A DNA stretch of 39,556 bases. Origin: CAZHRJ01 sp964534765. Lineage in GTDB: Bacteria > Lindowbacteria > 2-12-FULL-62-27. The stretch is from the NCBI GenBank assembly GCA_964534765.1, contig CAZHRJ010000009.1:1-39556 (forward strand). Reading direction: 5' to 3'. The notes beneath the pieces are model-generated. The model made no database searches, had not been told where the DNA came from, and saw only the letters and a program-made list of their open reading frames with translations. The position numbers and the translations under genes are program-made. Numbering within the stretch: the first letter of the stretch is position 1; every line of letters begins with the position of its first letter. This document shows, piece after piece, positions 25,274 through 31,258 of this stretch.

Positions 25274-26514
25274 ACGGCCTTGCCATCTCCTTTCTCCTGA
25301 CCGCCGTCTGCGGGATCCAGTCACCGATGTCGCAAGAGTCTAATGCGACTTTCCGGGTGGACGAATGGGGCCGCCGGCATTTCGAAGTTCAGTATCACAA
25401 TACCCCCAGCCTGACGATAATCGATGGCGATGTGGAAGATACGGCTGTTTCGATACAGACGATGTGGGTCGATCCGATCGCGCGTTATTTCCGTCAGGGT
25501 GGACTTTCCTTTCGGGACACCGTCAGCAGCGTCACCGGGATATTCTCAGCCGGGAGAAGATCCTGGTCGAACTTGCATCCGTTGGACCGCAACTATCCCG
25601 ATTTCGCGGAGGTGCCCGAAGTGGCGCACTTTGTGGAATTCAACACATCCTGGATTGTGCTGGCCTTGGCCGGCGTGGTCGTGGCGATTGTAGTGAATCT
25701 CTTATTCTGGCGCCATCACGGATCCCGTCTGGCCGACTCGCTGGCCGATCTGCCGGTTGAGAAGATCTTACAGCGGGAATCGTACGTGCTCGGCTATTTT
25801 ATCCGCCGCAATCCGGACCATCCGGCGGCGGGTGCGGCCGCGATGGTCGTTGCCCGGCGCAAGTTCGACGCGATGAACTTCGAGGCCTCGGCCGACTTTT
25901 ACGAGTCAGCGATCCGGCTGGGTGGGAGCGCGAAGAATCCGGAGGCGCATTTTCATCTGGCGGCTTGTCTCAGGCAACTGGGGTATCTCTGTGACGCCAT
26001 TGACGAATGGATGGCGGCCTATCTGGATGATCCGGATGGGCAATGGGGACGCGAATCTCTCCGGGAGGCCCAGCGCTGGCGGGCCTATCAAGTGGTTCGG
26101 GACAAGCGGCCGTGTCCGGCCTGCGCCGCCGACACCCGCTTATCGGACCTGCGGTGTCCCCGTTGTGATGTCGATCTCAATCGGACCGTGATCCCATGCG
26201 GGATTTGCGGAAAAAGCATGATAAAGGAAGCTCAAGTCTGCATTCATTGTTTGCCGGACGACATCAAAGTCGAAGTGGCCAGGGGTGTGGACTGGCCGAT
26301 CGTGAAGACAACGACGCTGGACTGGGAGGCCCAGATGATCAAGAGCCGTTTTGATATGGACGGCATCCCTTGCGCCTTGACAGGCGAAAAGGGGAGCGCG
26401 ATTCCTCTGACCGTTGGTTATCTCGGCGAAATTCACATCCGTGTCCCCCTGACCCACCTGTCCGCCGCCCGGGATCTGCTGCTCCGAAAAGACCCCAAAG
26501 GGGCCGGGTATTGA
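25270..26514 (+). CDS. Membrane protein with TPR-like helices, zinc ribbons and a DUF2007-like tail
   Basis: A 414-residue protein. The N-terminal 125 residues begin with a short hydrophobic stretch and may be periplasmic; a clear transmembrane helix spans about 128-148 (IVLALAGVVVAIVVNLLFW). The following cytoplasmic part has TPR-like helices (PEAHFHLAACLRQLGYLCDAIDEW) and a double zinc-ribbon region with four CxxC pairs (PCPAC, RCPRC, PCGIC, VCIHC). The last 70 residues resemble the DUF2007 putative signal-transducing domain. The last residues, PKGAGY, and the stop codon come from the arm of the palindrome at 26493-26567, so the native C-terminus may have been replaced. The start overlaps the NUDIX gene (ATGA). 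Confidence 0.7.
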   Translation: MNGLAISFLLTAVCGIQSPMSQESNATFRVDEWGRRHFEVQYHNTPSLTIIDGDVEDTAVSIQTMWVDPIARYFRQGGLSFRDTVSSVTGIFSAGRRSWSNLHPLDRNYPDFAEVPEVAHFVEFNTSWIVLALAGVVVAIVVNLLFWRHHGSRLADSLADLPVEKILQRESYVLGYFIRRNPDHPAAGAAAMVVARRKFDAMNFEASADFYESAIRLGGSAKNPEAHFHLAACLRQLGYLCDAIDEWMAAYLDDPDGQWGRESLREAQRWRAYQVVRDKRPCPACAADTRLSDLRCPRCDVDLNRTVIPCGICGKSMIKEAQVCIHCLPDDIKVEVARGVDWPIVKTTTLDWEAQMIKSRFDMDGIPCALTGEKGSAIPLTVGYLGEIHIRVPLTHLSAARDLLLRKDPKGAGY

Positions 26515-26567
26515 CATTATTGACATTTAAGAAATGTCAATAATGTCAATACCCGGCCCCTTTGGGG
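26493..26567. repeat. Perfect 36-bp-arm palindrome spanning both convergent gene ends
   Basis: Arms 26493-26528 and 26532-26567 are exact reverse complements with a 3-nt spacer (AAG). Each arm reads CCCCAAAGGGGCCGGGTAT, then TTGACAT twice (as TTGACATTATTGACATTT). Because the arm is in frame in both flanking genes, both proteins end in the same peptide, PKGAGY, followed by TGA (26512-26514 on +, 26546-26548 on -). The lower part of each arm is AT-rich, unlike surrounding DNA. Size and symmetry fit a REP/REPIN- or MITE-like insertion that also works as a transcription terminator for both sides. No transposase is present in the window. Confidence 0.9.
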
Positions 26568-27295
26568 ACCATGGGGACGAACCGGACGGGGAGGACGGAT
26601 CGGATGGATAGGACGCCGGAGTCGTTCTTGTCGACGATCAACAGTTCCTGGGATTCCGGATCTGCCCCGACCGGGATCACCATCCGGCCGCCGGGTTTGA
26701 GCTGGCGATTTAATTCGTCCGGGATGGCCGGGGGGGCCGCGGTCACGAGGATGGCGTCAAAGGGCGCTTTCTCCGGCCAGCCCTTGTAACCGTCTCCGGT
26801 CCGGACGATCACATTTCGATAGCCCAACTTTTTCAGCCGCTCGCCGGCGCTGTTTGCCAGGTCGGGAATGAGTTCAATGGTATAAACTTTCCTGACAATC
26901 CTCGCCACCACCGCGGCTTGATATCCGGATCCGGTGCCGATTTCCAAAACCGTCATTTCATCCGGCCGCCGCCGGCCTTCGATGGTCAGCTGAGTCATGA
27001 CTGCCACGATGAACGGCTGGCTGATCGTTTGATCGTGCCCGATCGGCAGCGGCGCGTTTCGGTAGGCGCTCCCGCGCAGATCCGGGGAGACAAACAGATG
27101 GCGCGGCGTCCGGTCCATCGCATCAATCACGGCCGAATCGGAAATCCCCTGGCGCCGGAGCTCATCGATCAAAATCGCCCGCTGACGGATCTCCGATTTT
27201 TCTTCCCGATATTCCCCCATCACTCCCGCTGAATGTACTTCGACGGCCGGCATGATCAGACACAGAACCATCGCCGACACAGGCAACCTGAGCAC
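26546..27295 (-). CDS. pcm: Exported protein-L-isoaspartate O-methyltransferase
   Basis: Pcm repairs isomerised aspartyl residues in damaged proteins by SAM-dependent methylation. The 249-residue protein contains the substrate and SAM regions: ISQPFIVAVMTQL, motif I VLEIGTGSGYQAAVVARI, YTIELIPDL, FDAILVTAAPP, and the C-terminal VLPVRFVPMV. Compared with cytosolic Pcm there is an added N-terminal hydrophobic segment (about 5-22), suggesting export. The last residues PKGAGY come from the palindrome arm at 26493-26567; family members usually end soon after VRFVP, so little has been lost. The start is GTG at 27295 with a weak ribosome binding site. It is the last gene of its minus-strand unit. 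Confidence 0.93.
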   Translation of the reverse strand: MLRLPVSAMVLCLIMPAVEVHSAGVMGEYREEKSEIRQRAILIDELRRQGISDSAVIDAMDRTPRHLFVSPDLRGSAYRNAPLPIGHDQTISQPFIVAVMTQLTIEGRRRPDEMTVLEIGTGSGYQAAVVARIVRKVYTIELIPDLANSAGERLKKLGYRNVIVRTGDGYKGWPEKAPFDAILVTAAPPAIPDELNRQLKPGGRMVIPVGADPESQELLIVDKNDSGVLSIRSVLPVRFVPMVPKGAGY

Positions 27296-27339
27296 ACCAT
27301 ACCGGCAAAAAAAGCCATTGCGGATGGGAATCCCTGCGT

Positions 27340-27747
27340 CTATTGGTAGCTGGAACAGGGAAGAGGGATTTTGGGGGCGGTCGGAACGGGCGCGGCGTCC
27401 TGATGAATGTCGTAGTAACCGGTCTCGCGGCTGACGCGGTTGATGGTGTACCGCGGTGTGACGTCGGCTTCGACGCCATAAAAATGGGCCACCGCCGCCG
27501 TCAGGGCTTCCAGCTCAACGACCAGCAGAAATCGGTCCTCCTCGGACTCCAGGCCCAACCGCCGTACCGCTTCCGGCGGCTTCAATCCCAGGACGCTGCG
27601 CGCGGGCTGCCCGACAAGAAGCTGCTTCAACCCGGATCCGATTCCGACGGGTTTGCCGCAGGTGTATTTGGCGTACGTGTAATCGACAATGGTGTCGTCG
27701 TCGCCGATTTTGAGTTTCAGGAGCGACGCCTGATCCGGACAAGGCAT
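27340..27747 (-). CDS. NifU/IscU N-domain-like protein, small
   Basis: A 135-residue protein. Residues about 20-90 (DDDTIVDYTYAKYTCGKPVGIGSGLKQLLVG to VVELEALTAAVAHFYG) resemble the NifU/IscU scaffold fold: a Cys-Gly followed by a small-residue loop, then a Gx(A/R) helix and a C-terminal helical hairpin. The three conserved cluster-binding Cys of IscU are not all present (only Cys3, Cys30 and a C-terminal Cys are visible), so Fe-S assembly is doubtful. It lies between the thiE-like and pcm genes and may supply sulfur or bind a cofactor. Without a search I would treat the family call as tentative. Confidence 0.45.
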   Translation of the reverse strand: MPCPDQASLLKLKIGDDDTIVDYTYAKYTCGKPVGIGSGLKQLLVGQPARSVLGLKPPEAVRRLGLESEEDRFLLVVELEALTAAVAHFYGVEADVTPRYTINRVSRETGYYDIHQDAAPVPTAPKIPLPCSSYQ

Positions 27748-27780
27748 ACGTCATTCATCGCAAAGTCAGGGGTAAAACGC

Positions 27781-27799
27781 AAGATCCCGCCCGGATCTT
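27781..27799 (-). terminator. Possible weak intrinsic terminator after the ThiE-like gene
   Basis: On the minus strand, eight bases after the stop of the ThiE-like gene, AAGATCC and GGATCTT (7-bp arms, 5-nt loop) are followed by GCGTTTT. The T-run is short. It could end or attenuate transcription before the NifU-like gene. Confidence 0.35.
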
Positions 27800-27806
27800 C
27801 GATGAT

Positions 27807-28427
27807 CTACAATCTCCCCAATGCGGGCAGATACTCCATCAACGCCTTCCGTACGTCCCCGGCGCCAAGAAGGGATCCAACGGCGGCAACGGCCTGTGCG
27901 CCCGCGGTGAGACACGCCCGGGCGTTCGCGGGCGTGATTCCACCGATCGCCACCACCGGAATACCCACCGCCCGGGCGACCCGGGACAAAGTCTCTACGC
28001 CGCAGGGAGAACCGCCGGATGATTTTGAAATGGGAGAATAGACCGGCCCATACACAATAAACGTCGCCCCATCCCGTTCCGCGCCGAGCGCGGCATGGAT
28101 CGAGTGCGCCGAAACGCCGATTGAAACCGACCCGCCCAACACCTCCCGCGCGGCGCGGACGTCGGAGGCTTCCGGCAGGTGAAGGCCGGCGCCGAATTCC
28201 CTGGCGAGGCTGACTCGTGAATTGAAAAACCACTCGACCGGCCGGAAGTGATCCATGCCGATCAGGCTCTGGGCCAGCGTCCGAAATTCGTCGTCCGGAA
28301 GATCCTTCTCCCGGATCTGAACGCTTCCCAATCCCGCCCGCACAAGCACATTCACAACTTCAATCAGATCCCGGCCCCCGGTCGCGTACCGGTCGGTCAC
28401 GCAGAGAAGCCGGAATCCGAGTTTCAC
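27807..28427 (-). CDS. ThiE/TenI-family protein, probable thiamine-phosphate synthase
   Basis: A 206-residue TIM-barrel protein. ThiE joins the pyrimidine and thiazole halves of thiamine. Visible landmarks: QIREKDL near 37 (pyrophosphate binding), FFNSRVSLAREFGAGLHLPE near 67, VSIGVSAHS, IVYGPVYSPISKS, and VVAIGGI. The usual metal-binding Asp in the N-D motif is replaced by Ser (FNSR), and the following GVHLGQ/D is GLHLPE. This is the state seen in some TenI and NUDIX-fused relatives, so synthase activity is not certain. It follows the PLD-HhH-PLD gene by three bases and is in a different operon from thiS and thiG. No TPP riboswitch is visible upstream. Confidence 0.75.
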   Translation of the reverse strand: MKLGFRLLCVTDRYATGGRDLIEVVNVLVRAGLGSVQIREKDLPDDEFRTLAQSLIGMDHFRPVEWFFNSRVSLAREFGAGLHLPEASDVRAAREVLGGSVSIGVSAHSIHAALGAERDGATFIVYGPVYSPISKSSGGSPCGVETLSRVARAVGIPVVAIGGITPANARACLTAGAQAVAAVGSLLGAGDVRKALMEYLPALGRL

Positions 28428-28430
28428 GGA

Positions 28431-29945
28431 TTACTTGCCGGCTGCGTAGGCTGTATTAAAATTTCCGAGATACTGTTGAGCGATGGAGGAATCTTTGATA
28501 ATGAGCAGATTTTCATCGTTTTCGCCGTTGGCGGATCCTGTCCAGTTAAACGACCCGGTGACAACCGTGCCGCCGTCGGCGACGAGATACTTGGAGTGAT
28601 TGAGCGTGGTAAATCCATCTTTTTTGACACTGACGCCGGCATTCAGGAGATCATCGTACTGGCTGTGGGCGCTCTTGGACTGCCATGCGTCGAACACCCC
28701 CTCGACCTTGACTCCCCGGTCCCGCGCGGCCTTGAGGGCGTCGGCGATGTCGGGATCGGTGAACGTAAAAATCGAAAACGAGATGGATGACTTGGCGGCG
28801 TTGATGACATCCAGCAAATGATTCTTCACGTCGTCGCTTGGCGTGAAATACGCCTCCACCGGCACTGTCCGCTTGGTTCCGTCACCGGTGGTGGTGACAT
28901 AGGGCGTGATCTTGGCGAGAGTCGCCGATCCGATCCCGGAGACATTATTGAGATCGGAAACGGACTGAAAGGGTCCGTTGGTTTCACGGTAGGTCACGAT
29001 TTTCTGCGCCGTGGTCGGTCCGATGTCCGGGAGGCTGGCGAGTTCTTCAACCGACGCGGTGTTGACATTGATTTTGGCGCCGCCGCCTCCGACGGTGACC
29101 TGAAACTGGTGCTGGGTGTTGTCCGATTTGCCGCCATCAAAGTTCCCGGAAAACATTTCATTGAATTCCGTCGCGAAGGCCCCCGCCAGCCCGGCGTCGT
29201 GGAGAACCATGCTGTTGTTGGCGTCTCCGGTGAACTGCGTCGTGGTCAGGTTGGTTGATCCGCTGAGAACCGTTTCGCGGTCGACGACAACAAATTTGTT
29301 GTGCATCAGCGACCCGCTTTTGGTCCCATCGGACACGATCTGGGCCCCGGCCGCCTTGAGTTCATTGAATTTCGACTGGTAAGCAGGATCCGTGTAATAC
29401 TTTTCCTCAACGACCACTTTGACTTTCCCCGGTCCCAGTCTCCCGGCGGCCGACACCAGCGCGTCCACCACGTCCTGGGATTCTATCGTGTACGCCGCAA
29501 CCAGAACCTCCGACTTGGCCGATGCAATGACGTCCACCGTCGCGTCTTTCACTGACGACGACGGTTTTGTCGGATCGGTAAAGTAGGCGCCTTCCGGTGG
29601 AGCGTCCGGATCAGGTCCGCCGTCGGTTCCTGGCGCTTTGACGAGGACGGTCATAGTCCCATGCAGCTCGATCTTGGCGCCGTCGGGTTTGGTGATGGTC
29701 ATCTGGCGGCTGACATCGACCAGCCCCAGTGTTGAGAATGTCCGGTTGAACGTGACCTCGTTCACCAGATTTCCCTGCGGATCATACGCTCTCGCGGTGA
29801 ACGACTCGGTGCTTCCCTGCACTACTTCGTTGGGCCCGTCCAACACGAGGGCGTACTCGCCCTGATAGAGGGCCGGGCTTTCCGAGGTTCCGGCCAGGAC
29901 TGCGAACACGGCGACAAGAATGAGAAATCGTTTGTCCATTTGCAT
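28431..29945 (-). CDS. Secreted PLD-HhH-PLD protein (two HKD domains flanking a ComEA-type domain)
   Basis: A 504-residue exported protein; a signal peptide covers about 5-25. After an N-terminal beta-rich region with Ig-like strands, the first phospholipase D domain carries a complete HKD motif (H215NKFVVVD then GSTN). Residues about 300-350 form a helix-hairpin-helix pair of the ComEA type (INVNTASVEELASLPDIG, then VSGIGSATLAKI), a non-specific DNA-binding fold. The second HKD motif (H450SKYLVAD then GSFN) lies near the C-terminus. Both active sites are intact, so the protein can fold as a monomeric two-motif PLD enzyme; nuclease or phosphodiesterase activity on extracellular or periplasmic DNA is the most natural guess. 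The start is the ATG at 29945 or, six bases later, 29939. It is preceded by a promoter and no Shine-Dalgarno, so the message may be leaderless. Confidence 0.88.
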   Translation of the reverse strand: MQMDKRFLILVAVFAVLAGTSESPALYQGEYALVLDGPNEVVQGSTESFTARAYDPQGNLVNEVTFNRTFSTLGLVDVSRQMTITKPDGAKIELHGTMTVLVKAPGTDGGPDPDAPPEGAYFTDPTKPSSSVKDATVDVIASAKSEVLVAAYTIESQDVVDALVSAAGRLGPGKVKVVVEEKYYTDPAYQSKFNELKAAGAQIVSDGTKSGSLMHNKFVVVDRETVLSGSTNLTTTQFTGDANNSMVLHDAGLAGAFATEFNEMFSGNFDGGKSDNTQHQFQVTVGGGGAKINVNTASVEELASLPDIGPTTAQKIVTYRETNGPFQSVSDLNNVSGIGSATLAKITPYVTTTGDGTKRTVPVEAYFTPSDDVKNHLLDVINAAKSSISFSIFTFTDPDIADALKAARDRGVKVEGVFDAWQSKSAHSQYDDLLNAGVSVKKDGFTTLNHSKYLVADGGTVVTGSFNWTGSANGENDENLLIIKDSSIAQQYLGNFNTAYAAGK

Positions 29946-29947
29946 AG

Positions 29948-29953
29948 TATAAT
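29948..29953 (+). promoter_or_regulatory. -10 element (TATAAT) for the divergent PLD gene
   Basis: A perfect TATAAT on the plus strand lies 18 bases upstream of the ATG of the single-HKD gene at 29972. A good -35 hexamer is not visible at the expected position inside the divergent coding region. The start codon lacks a Shine-Dalgarno. The element overlaps the minus-strand promoter, so the two divergent operons probably compete or are jointly regulated. Confidence 0.35.
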
Positions 29954-29978
29954 CTATATTTGTGCGCATAAATGTCAA
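29949..29978 (-). promoter_or_regulatory. Promoter of the PLD-HhH-PLD operon, likely leaderless
   Basis: On the minus strand TTGACA (29973-29978) is a perfect -35 element. After an 18-base spacer lies GATTAT (29949-29954); with 16 bases the alternative is TAGATT (29951-29956). Transcription would then begin within a few bases of the ATG at 29945, and no ribosome binding site is seen. The region is a short AT-rich island that also holds TATAAT on the other strand for the divergent gene. Confidence 0.5.
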
Positions 29979-30664
29979 GCCAGGAAACGGGGCAGTCCTT
30001 CTTTACCCGGCGTGTCATCCTGAACTCGGTGGCCGTCGGCGCCTTTTTGATCTCCATGGGAGCCATTTTCTACTGGCTGAATTCCGGAGAGCCGGAAAAG
30101 CGTCTCGCCCGCGCGCGAATGGTGGAGGAGCTGAGGAAGGAGCAGTTGACGGAGTCCGGCGTTCCGGTGGGATTCGACGTCACGCCCCTGGTCGACGAGG
30201 CCTACGCCCGGTTTCTTCTGAAGGATCTTGCCGGCGCGCGGGAATCGATCGACGTGCTGATGTTTGAGATCAAGATGGGGAAAACGGACGATAACCCGGT
30301 CAACCGTCTGGTGTCGGAGCTGATCATCGCCAAGGACCGCGGCGTGCGCGTGCGCCTTCGGCTGGAACAATCGGAACTGGACCGGTCACTCACCCGATAC
30401 AATCGCCGGACTGCGGAACTCCTGAAGCCGCACGCCATCCCGGTCGATTTTGATCTGCCGTCGGTGGAAACGCACGCGAAAGTGGTCCTGATCGACGGCC
30501 GGATTTTGTACGTCGGCAATCACAACTGGTCGTCGTCGGCCATGACTCGAAACAAGGAAATCAGTCTTCGGGTCGAATCCCCTGTACCGGTATCGGCGAT
30601 GCGCCGGTATTTCGACCGGTTTGACCGGGATCTTCAAAAACGACGGCTCGACGCCGCCGGTTAA
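29972..30664 (+). CDS. Membrane-anchored single-HKD phospholipase D-family protein
   Basis: A 230-residue protein with an N-terminal membrane anchor (about 14-37, RRVILNSVAVGAFLISMGAIFYW) and a periplasmic PLD-like domain. The HKD motif is H168AKVVLID followed by GNHN (Asn in place of the common Ser at the second position). Earlier PLD strands are visible (GARESIDVLMFEIKM, ELIIAKDRGVRVRLRLE). With only one HKD it probably works as a dimer, as the Nuc endonuclease does, or pairs with the next gene product. The gene is divergent from the two-domain PLD gene and ten bases upstream of another single-HKD gene. Confidence 0.85.
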   Translation: MSSQETGQSFFTRRVILNSVAVGAFLISMGAIFYWLNSGEPEKRLARARMVEELRKEQLTESGVPVGFDVTPLVDEAYARFLLKDLAGARESIDVLMFEIKMGKTDDNPVNRLVSELIIAKDRGVRVRLRLEQSELDRSLTRYNRRTAELLKPHAIPVDFDLPSVETHAKVVLIDGRILYVGNHNWSSSAMTRNKEISLRVESPVPVSAMRRYFDRFDRDLQKRRLDAAG

Positions 30665-30673
30665 CGCAGCCCC

Positions 30674-31258
30674 GTGCCAACTGGAACCTGTTTCAAAATC
30701 TCTGACGCGCGAGTCCTGGTCCTGATTCTGGGAATGATTTTTTTCCTTTCGTCCCGCGCGACCGCGGCGTCGGGAGTCGGGGATGTTGTGTTTCTGACAA
30801 ATGAGGAGTACCTGCCGGTTCTGAAGGAGGCGATCCGGGCGGCAAGAATCGGGATTTACATCGAGATGTATCTCATCCGGCCCGGGATTGGAGATCATCA
30901 TCCCGTCGACGGCATTCTATCGGAACTGTCCGCCGCGCGAAAACGGGGTGTCCAGGTCAGGGTGATCCTGGACCGGCATTTTGAGAAGGACAACCGCAAG
31001 GCCGCGGAGCGTCTGAAGGCGGGTGGGGTGTGGGACGTGCTGTTCGACGATCCGGAGACCATCAATCACACGAAGCTGGTGATGATCGATGACGAAGTTC
31101 TCATTCTCGGCAGTCAGAACTGGACTCTGTCGGCCTTGGCGGCGTCCAATGAATCGGCCATTTACGTCCGGAACCGGGACGTGGTGCTGGAATTGAAAGA
31201 TAAGATCAAGCGGGCCGCCGCTCCGGCCCGGACGCAATCGGACGCGGACGCCAAATGA
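30674..31258 (+). CDS. Exported single-HKD phospholipase D-family protein
   Basis: A 194-residue protein with a signal peptide (about 12-33) and one PLD domain. The complete HKD motif is H132TKLVMID followed by GSQN. The preceding core strands and helix (AIRAARIGIYIEMYLIRPG, ELSAARKRGVQVRVILD) match the family. It resembles Nuc-like endonucleases in size. The start is GTG at 30674. Its stop overlaps the start of the large TPR gene (ATGA at 31255-31258). It could be a nuclease, a phosphodiesterase or a phospholipase; the neighbouring ComEA-type protein favours DNA as substrate. Confidence 0.87.
   Translation: MPTGTCFKISDARVLVLILGMIFFLSSRATAASGVGDVVFLTNEEYLPVLKEAIRAARIGIYIEMYLIRPGIGDHHPVDGILSELSAARKRGVQVRVILDRHFEKDNRKAAERLKAGGVWDVLFDDPETINHTKLVMIDDEVLILGSQNWTLSALAASNESAIYVRNRDVVLELKDKIKRAAAPARTQSDADAK

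Noticed and set aside
26140..26526. Minus-strand frame reading through the palindrome into the zinc-ribbon gene
   Set aside because: It begins inside the palindrome and lies antisense to the zinc-ribbon region, so it is a shadow produced by the symmetry of the element.
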